Origin: Hathewaya proteolytica DSM 3090
Lineage (GTDB): Bacteria > Bacillota > Clostridia > Clostridiales > Clostridiaceae
Direction of reading: 5' to 3'
DNA: 54,703 bases
NCBI RefSeq assembly: GCF_900142225.1
Contig: NZ_FRAD01000019.1
Location: forward strand, 1-54,703
The translations under genes and the position numbers were made by a program. The notes beneath the pieces were generated by a model. The model was given only the letters and a program-made list of their open reading frames with translations. It did no database searches and was not told where the DNA came from. The stretch's first letter is position 1; every line of letters starts with the position of its first letter. This document shows, one piece after another, positions 45,264 to 54,173 of this stretch.

Positions 45264-46964
45264 TCAATACACCTCTACGTATTCAACATTCTTTTTTCCC
45301 TCTACAACTATAAGCAAATATTTCTTTTCCTTATGAGAAATATTTCTCAATCTGCTGCTACTCCTATATCTTTTTAGTTGTTCAACCCCTTGTTTCTTAA
45401 CATCTTCAATTTTATTCTTATCACTTTCTTTTACATATTTCAGTTCAATAATCCATTCATAATTTATATACTTATCATAGGCCTTATTGGCAGAAAGAAA
45501 TATATCTACATATCCTTCCTCTACTTCAAACTCGCTATTTACTAAATATATACCGTTTATAAAAAGTGATATTAATATCATTTTCACATTTTTTTCATTA
45601 AACTGCATTAAATCTCTATTGGACAATATCGAAATAAATTTTCTCAAATAATCAATAAGAAATGATACTTCTCCCTTTGATGCCATATAATGTACGGAAT
45701 CGAGTAGTTGGACATCCTCTAATGTTACATTCATTTTTTCATAAATTTTTTCAATAAAATACTCCCAATACACCGTTTTAACAGAATAATTGGGTATTTT
45801 CATAATGCATTTGTCAAAATAGGTGCTTTCAATGGTAAGCATTCCCATGTAATACAAAAGAGATATAAAATTTTCTTTTTTATCATACATATATTCTAAA
45901 TTGAATTTTTCCACTAACTTTGTATTGATTATTTCTTCAGATATGAGCTGTTTTACAGTTTCTTCGTCTTTAAAGTTAAACGCCATATTTTCTAATTTTT
46001 TATAATCAGTTTTTATGTTCAAATCCAGTATATTTTCGGGATAAACCTTATTTTTAATAATACTTTGGATAAAATATAAGGTTAGATTAGGATTGTATAC
46101 TCTATTTTCCCCATTTTTACTAAATAAATAACCATTATAATATTGTTGCATGTCCTTTAATACAGTTTCCAAATCAAAGTTTTTTTCAATTTCAAATTCT
46201 TTTAAAATATTTTTTACTTCATCTTCGTTAAAACCTAACATTTCATTTAGATTATTTTCTAAAGTTAAGTTAATTGTCACATTAAAACCACTAGTTAAGT
46301 CATCTAACATTATAGGACTTACCCCTGTAATAAAAATTCTATCCACGCAAAAAGCAGTTCCAGTCTTTATTGTTTTATAAAAAGTTCTCACATACCCTTC
46401 ACTGGATATTACATCATAATATAAATTTTTATTACCACATGAAATTAAATCATTTGCAAAATTATCGTATTCATCTATTATTATAAACATCTTTTGATTT
46501 GAATTATTAGTCAAGGCTATAATCTTATTTACAACAATCTCAGCGCCAACAGAATCTCCTAAAATGTCTTCTTTTCGGAGATATTTATCATATTTATTCA
46601 AAAATTCCTTTGCTGCAGATAAAACACATTGATCAAAACTTTCAACAAATCTCTCTTTTCCATTACTTACTACTAAATTTGAGAAATTAATATAGAATAT
46701 TAAGTAAGAATTTCTTTTTTCTGTAGGACTTTCCCCAATATATAAGTTTTGAAATAACTCTTGAAATTTGTGACTTTTATTTATATCATAATAATTTTCG
46801 AGCATGGATAAAAATAAACTTTTACCAAACTTTCTAGGTCGTATAAAAAATTGATAAGGAGGTTCATTTTCTAGAATTTCTATATATTTCGTTTTATCTA
46901 TATATAAATAATTCTGTTCTCTAATGGTTTGAAAATTTGAAATGCCATATGGGATTTTTTTCAC
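45264..46964 (-). CDS. AAA-ATPase-like/PDDEXK_9 protein (DUF1703 family)
   Basis: 566 residues. N-terminus KKIPYGISNFQTIREQNYLYIDKT is the family hallmark. A variant P-loop RPRKFGKSLFLS sits near residue 43, and the Walker B-like MFIIIDEYDNFAND near 165. The C-terminus carries a PD-(D/E)xK nuclease core: GYVDIFLSANKAYDKY...WIIELKYV near residues 490-515. Such proteins are abundant in multiple copies in gut anaerobes; no function is firmly established, though a defence or mobile-element role is often suspected. It is full length. Stands alone, with its own terminator, within the region that also carries a truncated Rpn nuclease. Confidence 0.88.
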   Translation of the reverse strand: MKKIPYGISNFQTIREQNYLYIDKTKYIEILENEPPYQFFIRPRKFGKSLFLSMLENYYDINKSHKFQELFQNLYIGESPTEKRNSYLIFYINFSNLVVSNGKERFVESFDQCVLSAAKEFLNKYDKYLRKEDILGDSVGAEIVVNKIIALTNNSNQKMFIIIDEYDNFANDLISCGNKNLYYDVISSEGYVRTFYKTIKTGTAFCVDRIFITGVSPIMLDDLTSGFNVTINLTLENNLNEMLGFNEDEVKNILKEFEIEKNFDLETVLKDMQQYYNGYLFSKNGENRVYNPNLTLYFIQSIIKNKVYPENILDLNIKTDYKKLENMAFNFKDEETVKQLISEEIINTKLVEKFNLEYMYDKKENFISLLYYMGMLTIESTYFDKCIMKIPNYSVKTVYWEYFIEKIYEKMNVTLEDVQLLDSVHYMASKGEVSFLIDYLRKFISILSNRDLMQFNEKNVKMILISLFINGIYLVNSEFEVEEGYVDIFLSANKAYDKYINYEWIIELKYVKESDKNKIEDVKKQGVEQLKRYRSSSRLRNISHKEKKYLLIVVEGKKNVEYVEVY

Positions 46965-47268
46965 ATAAACACATTCCTTTCTTATTTAATTGAACTTAGA
47001 AATAATACAGCATCTATTCATGAAATAAATGCCTATTACTATTATACCATACTTTAAAAAATCAAATACTGTTGTGGTCAAGCATTTTTGTAACATTTTA
47101 ACCTAATAATTTTTATTTATCTTTAACTGTAATTTCACTAAACCCCACGTTCTCTAAATGGTTGTATCCCTGCTGAAGTAGTTCAGATGAATATTGATGA
47201 TTTACACAAAAATTCTTGGTTTATAGCTGCCTAACTATTTTCACCCATAGCTATCCCTTGTAATATCA

Positions 47269-47299
47269 TCATCACTGCCAAGTACAAAAGAGCCACATT
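47269..47299 (-). repeat. Dispersed intergenic repeat
   Basis: CATCACTGCCAAGTACAAA-AGAGCCACATT. The middle is a mixture of the two subtypes (GCCAA plus TAC). It lies close to the coding remnant at 47113-47196. Confidence 0.65.
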
Positions 47300-47524
47300 A
47301 AAAATTGATTATCTTGTTAAACATGTTTACCATTAATTTACATCGTACAATTTTCTATTAGAATTTAAATTTATAAGATTTTCTAAATGAGATTTTATTT
47401 CAACTCAAGTAGTATGCTATCTTTTATATATACAAATTAACTGAAAGAAATAAATACTTGACTAAAACATAATTATGCAATAAGAAAAAATCAATAAATT
47501 AAAATTATGAAAAATCAAAAATAC

Positions 47525-47553
47525 TTGACAAGTTAAAATATACACATTAAACT
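47525..47553 (+). promoter_or_regulatory. Candidate promoter for the small ORF and lipoprotein
   Basis: TTGACA (47525-47530), 17 bp, TAAACT (47548-47553). The -35 is perfect, the -10 is weaker. Confidence 0.5.
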
Positions 47554-47568
47554 ATTAATAGTATTTAA

Positions 47569-47745
47569 TTGGCAAAGGATAGATTGTTACAAGAAAGTAA
47601 AGCTATAAACAGTAAAGAAGAGTTATTGACTGAAGAAGTTAAAGATATAAGTACCATAAGTAGTTTTAGTTTCAAGCCATATAATAGAGATACCGCATAT
47701 TACAACTCAAGTAATAGATTGCCTACATGGACAAGTGCAGCGTGA
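47569..47745 (+). pseudogene. Short ORF, probable C-terminal gene fragment
   Basis: 58 codons opening after a stop with TTG, no clear ribosome site. The product is polar (KAINSKEELLTEEVKDIS..., ending LPTWTSAA) with no signal peptide. It ends 36 bases before the lipoprotein start. I do not recognise it. The lack of a start signal suggests the 3' remnant of a deleted gene, though the frame and codon use look coding. Confidence 0.45.
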
Positions 47746-47780
47746 GTATATTCATATTTAAGGGAGTTATAATTAAAATA

Positions 47781-48272
47781 ATGAGAAAAATATTATTAAT
47801 TGGGATTATATTTATATGTATTAGCTTGATGCTGTCAGCTTGTGCCCCCGTGAGCACTAATAAAGATGATTCCCAGATATCTAGTTCTGATAAGAGTAAT
47901 GCTGGTGAAACCCAGTCAGAATCACTTGACTCTATTAACATAGAAGAATCTAATTATAAATCAGAAGATTTATTGGGAAAAGTTATTCTAGAAAAATTAG
48001 TTATTGATAAAGGGCAAATAAGTTTTCAAATTAGAAATTTGACTAAAGATAATATTCTTTTATCAGCTTATTTTGAGTATACAAGATTAGAAGATGGTAA
48101 ACAATATTCATCTTATCCTTTAGATTGTGATAAGCTAAAAATATCAGCTGGTGATGTTAGTAGTACAATTTCTTTTAACCCTCAGAAACCATTAGGTAAA
48201 CATGGTATTGTAAAAATTAAACAATTGATATTTGAAGATAACAAAGACAATTATCGGGTAGGAGGTAAATAA
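47781..48272 (+). CDS. Small lipoprotein of unknown function
   Basis: 163 residues from ATG 47781 (MRKILLIGIIFICISLMLSAC). The lipobox LSAC places the acylated Cys near residue 21. A Ser/Asp/Glu-rich linker (residues ~25-55) precedes a compact domain with alternating polar/hydrophobic pattern (LLGKVILEKLVIDKGQISFQI ... GKHGIVKIKQLIFEDNKD), probably a beta-sandwich like the DUF5067/DUF4352 group, but I cannot assign it. An 18-codon upstream extension spoils the signal peptide and is unlikely. GGGAG lies somewhat far (14 bases). Convergent with glmS across a group IIC intron relic. Confidence 0.65.
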   Translation: MRKILLIGIIFICISLMLSACAPVSTNKDDSQISSSDKSNAGETQSESLDSINIEESNYKSEDLLGKVILEKLVIDKGQISFQIRNLTKDNILLSAYFEYTRLEDGKQYSSYPLDCDKLKISAGDVSSTISFNPQKPLGKHGIVKIKQLIFEDNKDNYRVGGK

Positions 48273-48282
48273 TTAATTTATT

Positions 48283-48432
48283 TACCGACCTCCCACACCA
48301 CCGTACGAACCATTCGGTATACGGCGGTTTCATAGTTTACACTCTAATTTCAAGGTAGTATTTAAGAAAGCTTAAATAACCTTGTTTTTCAAATATAGCA
48401 TTAGTTAGGGTTGTTTCCCATGCTGTGCACAC
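48283..48432 (-). mobile_element. Miniature relic of a group IIC intron (ends joined by deletion)
   Basis: On the minus strand, a 16-nt 5' end GTGTGCACAGCATGGG (compare GTGCGCCCAGCATGGG of the relic at 5685) runs straight into the maturase tail. This is TTLTNAIFEKQGYLSFLKYY and LEIRV then stop (48415-48350), followed by an intact-looking domain V hairpin (CCGCCGTATACCGAATGG / TTCGTACGGTGG, about 48330-48297) and domain VI remains. Nearly all of domain I and the RT are deleted. The 5' end abuts the U-tract of the glmS terminator, the group IIC target preference. Its 3' end faces the AT-rich inverted repeat (GGTAAATAA/TTATTTACC) after the lipoprotein gene. Confidence 0.85.
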
Positions 48433-48436
48433 ACAA

Positions 48437-48471
48437 AAGACTAGACAGTTTTATTCAAAATGTCTAGTCTT
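48437..48471 (-). terminator. Terminator of glmS
   Basis: Minus-strand AAGACTAGACA pairs with TGTCTAGTCTT, followed by TTGTGTG. The T run is short because the intron relic begins there. Confidence 0.85.
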
Positions 48472-48521
48472 AAATCATTCAACTTTATTTCAAATCTACA
48501 AACTTCACAGTTTTTCTATTA

Positions 48522-50348
48522 TTACTCCACTGTTACTGATTTTGCAAGATTTCTTGGTTTATCAACATCGCAACCCTTTTGTACTGCTACATAGTAAGCT
48601 AAAAGCTGTAATGGTACTACGGAAACCACTGGTGCAAAAATTGGATTTACAGAAGGAACGTATATAGTTGACTCTGATACTTCCTCGATTTCCTTGTGTC
48701 CCTCTGGTGTAAAGGAGAACACTCTTGCACCTCTTGCGGTTACTTCTTTTATATTGCTCACCATTTTGTCGATTAACTCGCCCTGAGTTGCTATGGTTAA
48801 AACTATTGTTCCCTTATCCATTAATGCAATTGGACCATGTTTCAATTCTCCAGCTGCGTAGGCATCGGAGTGAATATAAGATATTTCCTTAAGCTTTAAA
48901 GAACCTTCCATGGCAACAGCGTAGTCAAGACCTCTGCCAAGGAAATATACGTCATGAGTCATATAGATCATAGAAGCTATCTTCTGGATTTCTTCTTTAT
49001 TCTTAACTACCTCTGACACTTTTCCTGGAAGCTCTATAAGCTGTTTTTTCATATCTTCTATCTGTTCTGAAGTCAAGCTATTGCGCTTCTCTGCAAAATA
49101 TAGTGCTATGATGTACATGGCTATAAGCTGTGTTACATAAGCCTTTGTGGATGCAACAGCGATCTCTGGTCCTGCTGATGTATATAAAACATCCTCTACT
49201 TCTCTGGAAACTGTGCTTCCAACCACATTGGTTACTGCAATTACTCTAGCACCCTGTGACTTGGCAAGTCTTAGAGCGGATAATGTATCTGCAGTTTCTC
49301 CGGACTGGCTGATGACGATAACAAGACTGTTTTCATCTAAAATTGGATCCCTGTGTTTGAATTCAGAAGCTATGTCAACTTCCACAGGTATTCTAGCCAA
49401 CTTTTCCATGGCGTATTTTCCAACTATGCCTGCGTGATATGCAGTACCACAAGCTACAATATATATTCTGCTCAATTTTTCAATTTGCTCTTTGCTTAAG
49501 CTGATTTTATCAAGTCTTATTGGTTCCCCAAGAGCTACCCTAGATGCTAATGTATTTCTTATAGCTTCTGGTTGTTCGTGGATTTCTTTCATCATGAAAT
49601 GCTCAAATCCGCCTTTTTCTGCCGCATCAGCATTCCATGTAACGTGATATACTTCTTTTTCAATCTTTTGTCCATATTCGTCAAATAGCTGAACACCATT
49701 CTCATCCATAAGGACAAATTCTTTATTATTCAATAGATATATATCTCTTGTTTCATTTAAAACTGCAGGGATATCAGAAGCGATGAAATTTTCACCCTTG
49801 CCAAGACCTACAATCATAGGATTGTCTTTTCTCACAGCTACCAGTTTATCTGGCTCATGAGAAGAAATGACACCTATGGCATAGCTTCCTTCCATCATGG
49901 AAGTAGCCTTCATAACTGCCTTAAGTAAATCTCCTTCATAGCAGTAATCTATAAGATGAGGTATAACCTCTGTATCAGTTTCAGAGACAAATTGATGTCC
50001 ATTATTTATAAGCATATCTCTCAATCTGATATAATTTTCAATTATTCCATTGTGAACAACAGATATAGTTCCTTTTTCATTGCTATGAGGATGGGAATTT
50101 ACATCTGATGGTTGACCGTGTGTGGCCCATCTTGTATGTCCTATACCTATGTTTCCCTTTATCGGTTGCTCCTTTAGCTTGTTTTCAAGATTTTTTAATC
50201 TTCCCTTACACTTTTCTACTACAATTTTCCCATTTTCTAATATGGCAACACCAGCTGAATCATAACCCCTATACTCTAGCTTGCTCATGCCCTGCAACAA
50301 TAAGGATGCTACATCTCTTTTGCCAAAATAACCAACTATTCCACACAT
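48522..50348 (-). CDS. glmS: Glutamine-fructose-6-phosphate aminotransferase GlmS
   Basis: 608 residues, full length. It makes glucosamine-6-phosphate, the first committed step to UDP-GlcNAc for the cell wall. The N-terminal glutaminase starts with the Cys nucleophile (MCGIVGYFGKRD) and has GHTRWATHG and a conserved HNGIIENY. Two SIS isomerase domains follow (VACGTAYHAGI, ISQSGETADTL, and GRGLDYAVAMEGSLKLKEISY). It ends in the typical CDVDKPRNLAKSVTVE. The upstream leader carries a glmS ribozyme, so its own product should trigger mRNA cleavage and decay. glmM, the next enzyme, lies 2 kb upstream on the same strand. Confidence 0.98.
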   Translation of the reverse strand: MCGIVGYFGKRDVASLLLQGMSKLEYRGYDSAGVAILENGKIVVEKCKGRLKNLENKLKEQPIKGNIGIGHTRWATHGQPSDVNSHPHSNEKGTISVVHNGIIENYIRLRDMLINNGHQFVSETDTEVIPHLIDYCYEGDLLKAVMKATSMMEGSYAIGVISSHEPDKLVAVRKDNPMIVGLGKGENFIASDIPAVLNETRDIYLLNNKEFVLMDENGVQLFDEYGQKIEKEVYHVTWNADAAEKGGFEHFMMKEIHEQPEAIRNTLASRVALGEPIRLDKISLSKEQIEKLSRIYIVACGTAYHAGIVGKYAMEKLARIPVEVDIASEFKHRDPILDENSLVIVISQSGETADTLSALRLAKSQGARVIAVTNVVGSTVSREVEDVLYTSAGPEIAVASTKAYVTQLIAMYIIALYFAEKRNSLTSEQIEDMKKQLIELPGKVSEVVKNKEEIQKIASMIYMTHDVYFLGRGLDYAVAMEGSLKLKEISYIHSDAYAAGELKHGPIALMDKGTIVLTIATQGELIDKMVSNIKEVTARGARVFSFTPEGHKEIEEVSESTIYVPSVNPIFAPVVSVVPLQLLAYYVAVQKGCDVDKPRNLAKSVTVE

Positions 50349-50399
50349 TTTACTCTCTCCTGTTATTTTATTTTTTAGAAAATGTGCAATACCTAACTG

Positions 50400-50545
50400 A
50401 TATTGTGCCGAAAATCACTCTCCGGTTTTGCCAGTTGTTAACGGTAGTATCATTACCGTGGAGTACCCGCCGAAATTTCGAATTTCTCCATCCTCGTCAG
50501 GTTGCATACATCACTGTTTAATACACAACCTCTGGCGCTGTGATC
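50400..50545 (-). ncRNA. glmS ribozyme (glucosamine-6-phosphate riboswitch)
   Basis: Minus strand shows the conserved order AGCGCCAGAG (P1/P2 start), GACGAGGATGGAG, TTCGGCGGGTACTCC, and a P3/P4 region with CTACCGTTAACAACTGG and ACCGGAGAG. Self-cleavage is expected between A 50539 and G 50538. It ends about 50 bases before the glmS start codon, as usual. Confidence 0.95.
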
Positions 50546-50745
50546 TGAAACTTTTTTATACCACATTTCTAAAATATATATATATAATAGGCGCTAAATC
50601 CATAACTTATTATTTAGGATATAACGCATTCATATCATTATACTCATTTATATACGTTTTGGTCAATAGTTTTATAGTTTTTCAGAGAGTTATGAATAAG
50701 TTTTTAATAAATTTTTAATAAAAATTTAATTAATTCGTTTCACCT

Positions 50746-51405
50746 TTACCAATTTTGTAGATTTCGTTCTAATATATTCTGTAGGTATGTTAATAAAGAC
50801 ACTAAAATCCAATACACAATTATTATGTCCACAAATGCTTCTAAGTATTTCCAGCTTGAAGTTGCCTCCATCTGTGCCGCCGCAATCATCTCTGTTACAC
50901 CAATTGTAAAGGCAACAGACGAATCCTTTATTAAATTTATAAACGTGTTGGACAATGATGGTATTGCTAGTCTTATGGCTTGGGGGAATATTATTCTCCT
51001 CATGGCAGTTCCATAAGTCATTCCCACAGACATGGCTGCTTCCATCTGACCTTTATTCACTGATAAAATAGCCCCACGAATGGTTTCCGTCATAAAAGCT
51101 GAGGATGCCAAACTAAAAACTATTATGGCAGCTTGAATATTGGTCATGGCTTTTAAAGAAGGAATAATCTGTACAAAACCTAAATATACCAAAAATAGCT
51201 GAGCTATGATTGGCGTCCCTCTGAAGAAAGATATGTATACTGCAATAATTTTATTTAAAATCTTATTATTTTTATTTAATAATATAGACAATATAATAGC
51301 TATAGTTAGCCCGAAAAGCATGGATAAACTTGCTAACATAAGAGTTGTTTTTAAGTATATTAACATCTTTGGAAGTATTTTTAAAGCATATTGATAGTCA
51401 AACAT
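50746..51405 (-). CDS. Polar amino acid ABC transporter permease (HisM/GlnP type)
   Basis: 219 residues, four to five hydrophobic helices. An N-terminal LPKMLIYLKTTLMLASLSML start and the EAA loop MEAAMSVGMTYGTAMRRIIF-PQAIRLAIP near residue 135 identify a His/Glu/Gln-type permease. It works with the binding lipoprotein encoded 75 bases upstream. No ATPase gene is next to it, so the pair must share an ATPase coded elsewhere or have lost it. A hairpin between the two genes may lower permease expression relative to the binding protein. Confidence 0.9.
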   Translation of the reverse strand: MFDYQYALKILPKMLIYLKTTLMLASLSMLFGLTIAIILSILLNKNNKILNKIIAVYISFFRGTPIIAQLFLVYLGFVQIIPSLKAMTNIQAAIIVFSLASSAFMTETIRGAILSVNKGQMEAAMSVGMTYGTAMRRIIFPQAIRLAIPSLSNTFINLIKDSSVAFTIGVTEMIAAAQMEATSSWKYLEAFVDIIIVYWILVSLLTYLQNILERNLQNW

Positions 51406-51427
51406 AAATCAATCTCCTACCTATATT

Positions 51428-51471
51428 AAAGATTAAGGTCCTACATGATTTCGTAAGACCTTAATCTCTAA
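51428..51471 (-). terminator. Intercistronic hairpin between binding protein and permease genes
   Basis: Minus-strand AGATTAAGGTC pairs perfectly with GACCTTAATCT, followed by TTAATAT, a weak T run. It could be a partial terminator or an mRNA-stabilising 3' end for the binding-protein transcript. Confidence 0.65.
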
Positions 51472-51479
51472 TATGAATA

Positions 51480-52307
51480 TTATTTTGCATCTGCTGGTTT
51501 ATCTACTGTATTCATTTTAAACCATTTTTCTGACAAATTCTTTAATGTGCCATCTTCTCTCATGTCTTTTATAGACTTGCTTATCTTTTCTACAAGAGTC
51601 GCATCTGCATCCTTTGTAAATGGATAGGCATTAACCTCAAACACTCCACATTCAAGCTTTACTCCTAGTAATTTTAATGGAAGCTTACCCTGCTCTATAG
51701 TTGCCAAGGTCTTTACTTCTCCCTGCCATCCAGCATCTATTCTGCCGTTTTCAACCTCTTTTTCAATTGGTGTTCCATCGTATGTTACAATTTCTAGGTT
51801 TAAGCTTAATTTATCATTTAATTCTCTAAGTGTCTTCTCACCATTTCCACCTAGCCAACAGCCGACTTTTTTACCCTTTAAATCTTGCAAAGTTTTTATT
51901 GGGCTGTCTTCTTTAACCATAAACTCATAGTAACTGTATGCATAAGGTTCTGTAAATACGTATTTTTCTTTTCTTTCCTTTGTTATAGACATTTGATGTG
52001 CTACGGAATCAATCTTCTTAGCATCTAACATTCCAACTAAACCACTAAACTTAGCTGTTTCATATTTTAATTCAAGATTATTCCTTTTTGCAATTTCCTT
52101 CCAAACATCAATTTCAAATCCCTGCAATTCCCCATCTTTCATATGAGCCCATGGATAATACTGTCCAGAAGTTCCTATAGTTAAAGTCTTTTTCTCTTCC
52201 GGTTTTTTATCGTTATTCCCATTATTACTCTCAACTTTATTTCCAGAACATGCAACTAAAGAAAGAGCCATAATCGTTAAAATAATACACGTGAAAATTT
52301 TTTTCAT
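51480..52307 (-). CDS. Polar amino acid ABC transporter substrate-binding lipoprotein
   Basis: 275 residues. Lipoprotein signal with LVACSG (Cys about residue 20) and an Asn/Asp/Lys-rich linker. SBP_bac_3 fold: LTIGTSGQYYPWAHMKDGELQGFEIDVWKEIAKR, then LDAKKIDSVAHQMSITKERKEKYVFTEPYAY, and a C-terminal IKDMREDGTLKNLSEKWF. Residues such as the Tyr-Pro-Trp after GTSGQY and the MSIT motif fit binding of a polar amino acid; which one cannot be told. Expressed with the permease; GGGG-type ribosome site just upstream. Confidence 0.93.
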   Translation of the reverse strand: MKKIFTCIILTIMALSLVACSGNKVESNNGNNDKKPEEKKTLTIGTSGQYYPWAHMKDGELQGFEIDVWKEIAKRNNLELKYETAKFSGLVGMLDAKKIDSVAHQMSITKERKEKYVFTEPYAYSYYEFMVKEDSPIKTLQDLKGKKVGCWLGGNGEKTLRELNDKLSLNLEIVTYDGTPIEKEVENGRIDAGWQGEVKTLATIEQGKLPLKLLGVKLECGVFEVNAYPFTKDADATLVEKISKSIKDMREDGTLKNLSEKWFKMNTVDKPADAK

Positions 52308-52429
52308 TTTTTTTCCCCCCGAGCTTTTAATATTTAAAATCCTAGTAAATTATACTTCTTTTTTAATTAGCTCGTCTAATAGAAATTTCAAATGAATTCA
52401 CGGCCTTTAATTGCAATTCTCGATAATCT

Positions 52430-53782
52430 TTACATTACGCTAGCCTTCAATTCTATCTTTGCTGCAAGAGTTTTAGCTATATCATCTATTTCCTGCTGGT
52501 TTTCTCCCTCTAGCATAACCCTTACTAATGGTTCTGTGCCCGAAGGTCTTATGAGCACTCTTCCCCTTCCAGCCATTTTTTCTTCTATCTTTCTTATTTC
52601 TTCTTTTATTTCCTCATCTTTTTCATGAATATCTTTCATTTCATTCTTTACCTTTGCATTGATTAGAACCTGTGGCAACTCCTTCATGATTTCAGCAAGT
52701 GTGCTTAGCTCTTTGCCTGTTTCTTTTACAATATTCAAAAGTTGAAGTCCTGAAACCAATCCATCACCTGTGGTATTAAAATCAAGGAATATTATGTGTC
52801 CAGACTGTTCACCGCCAATGCTATAATTGTGCTTTTTCATCTCTTCTAGAACATATCTGTCCCCAACCTTCGTTTTAAGGGAGGTAATGCCTTGCCCCTT
52901 CATAGCAATGTCAAAGCCCATATTGCTCATCACTGTTACCACTACAATATCATCTTTAAGCTTTTTGTGTTCTTTGAAATATTTTGCGCATATGGCGATC
53001 ATAAAGTCTCCATTTATTAAATTACCCTTTTCGTCCACAGCAAGACATCTATCAGCATCTCCATCAAAAGCAAGCCCAACATGGCATTGATTTTCCACTA
53101 CAAACCTTTGCAATTCCTCAGGATGAGTTGAACCACAATTCTTGTTTATATTGAAACCATCGGGATTGTTGTGTATAGGCAAGACTTCCGCACCCAACTC
53201 TTTTATGGCCATAACTGAAGTTTTAGAAGATGCACCATTGGCACAATCCACAGCTATTTTCAAGCCACTTAAATCGCAGTTAACTGTGGATTTTGCAAAG
53301 TCCACATACTCTCTTATTGCATTGTCCATAACAGTTTTCTTGCCCACCTGTTCTCCTATTGGACAAGGAACTCCCTGAAAATCACTTTCCATTACTTGCT
53401 GTATTTTGTCCTCAAGATTGTCCTCTAGTTTGTATCCATTTCTATCGAAAAATTTGATTCCGTTGTACTCTACCGGATTATGAGATGCTGAAATTACAAC
53501 GCCCGCATCGGCTTTATACTTTCTAGTTAAGTATGCAACTGCTGGAGTTGGAACTACACCTACACATATAGCTTCAGCTCCCACAGATAAAATTCCAGAC
53601 ACCAAAGCAGACTCTAGCATATCTCCTGAGATACGTGTGTCCATGCCCACTACAATCTTGGGTTTATGAGTTCCCTCGGTGAGAACAAATGCCCCCGCTC
53701 TTCCTAGACCATATGCCATATTTGCTGTCAATTCAGTATTTGCAATTCCTCTTACTCCATCTGTTCCAAATATTCTCTTCAT
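52430..53782 (-). CDS. glmM: Phosphoglucosamine mutase GlmM
   Basis: 450 residues, full length. It converts glucosamine-6-phosphate to glucosamine-1-phosphate. MKRIFGTDGVRGIAN start, active phosphoserine Ser100 in GVVISASHNPVEYNG, Mg-binding DGDADRC near residue 240, sugar-binding GGEQSGHIIF near 325, and phosphate-binding RPSGTEPLVRVMLEG at the C-terminus. It acts on the product of glmS, encoded 2 kb downstream on the same strand but separated by the amino acid transporter genes. It likely has its own promoter. Confidence 0.98.
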   Translation of the reverse strand: MKRIFGTDGVRGIANTELTANMAYGLGRAGAFVLTEGTHKPKIVVGMDTRISGDMLESALVSGILSVGAEAICVGVVPTPAVAYLTRKYKADAGVVISASHNPVEYNGIKFFDRNGYKLEDNLEDKIQQVMESDFQGVPCPIGEQVGKKTVMDNAIREYVDFAKSTVNCDLSGLKIAVDCANGASSKTSVMAIKELGAEVLPIHNNPDGFNINKNCGSTHPEELQRFVVENQCHVGLAFDGDADRCLAVDEKGNLINGDFMIAICAKYFKEHKKLKDDIVVVTVMSNMGFDIAMKGQGITSLKTKVGDRYVLEEMKKHNYSIGGEQSGHIIFLDFNTTGDGLVSGLQLLNIVKETGKELSTLAEIMKELPQVLINAKVKNEMKDIHEKDEEIKEEIRKIEEKMAGRGRVLIRPSGTEPLVRVMLEGENQQEIDDIAKTLAAKIELKASVM

Positions 53783-53980
53783 ATAACACTACGCTGCCCA
53801 TTTAAAATATTATGCAGCCTTCCTCCCATTAAACTTATTAATTATTATCTATATTATGTTCAAAATTATGTATTGCCATTGATATTGCAACACAAATAAT
53901 TATACCACAAATGATTTTTTTTTCATATTATGACTCATGTTATGGCACATATATACAGTATGATATTCCTGCTACCAACA

Positions 53981-54168
53981 CATGAGGCTCTTTTGGCGAT
54001 GGCAGTGATAGGACAAATCAAACCACAGTATTGCCGTATGCAATTCAAATTCATATGGCTCTTTTGGCAATGGCAGTGATGGATAAGATTTCGATGGATA
54101 AGATCACATATCAGCATTACCTTAGCCAATGCAAATGTATGTGGCTCTTTTGGCAATAACAGTGATGG
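53981..54168 (+). repeat. Three dispersed intergenic repeats in tandem orientation
   Basis: Copies at 53981-54012, 54052-54082 and 54138-54168, all GGCAA/GGCGA-middle subtype and all plus. The spacers are about 40 and 55 bp. The sequence between them shares words such as GCAAT and CATATG but is otherwise unrelated. The 390-bp gap between glmM and the truncated gene at 54174 holds nothing else that I can support. Confidence 0.8.
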
Positions 54169-54173
54169 AAGTT

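Larger units (their letters stand above)
46965..47568. other. Gene-free stretch with a short coding remnant
   Basis: No intact gene. On the minus strand, 47196-47113 can encode QYSSELLQQGYNHLENVGF and then SEITVKDK before a stop. This looks like the C-terminal tail of a larger protein whose upstream part is gone or frameshifted; the family is not certain. A dispersed repeat lies at 47269-47299. A TTGACA/TAAACT pair with a 17-bp gap (47525-47553, +) may be the promoter for the small downstream ORFs. Confidence 0.45.

Noticed and set aside
19940..54168. The ~30-bp repeats with ~29-bp spacers look like mini CRISPR arrays.
   Set aside because: Copies occur at most two or three in a row, vary in the middle, occur in both orientations within one gap, and no cas genes or leader are present.
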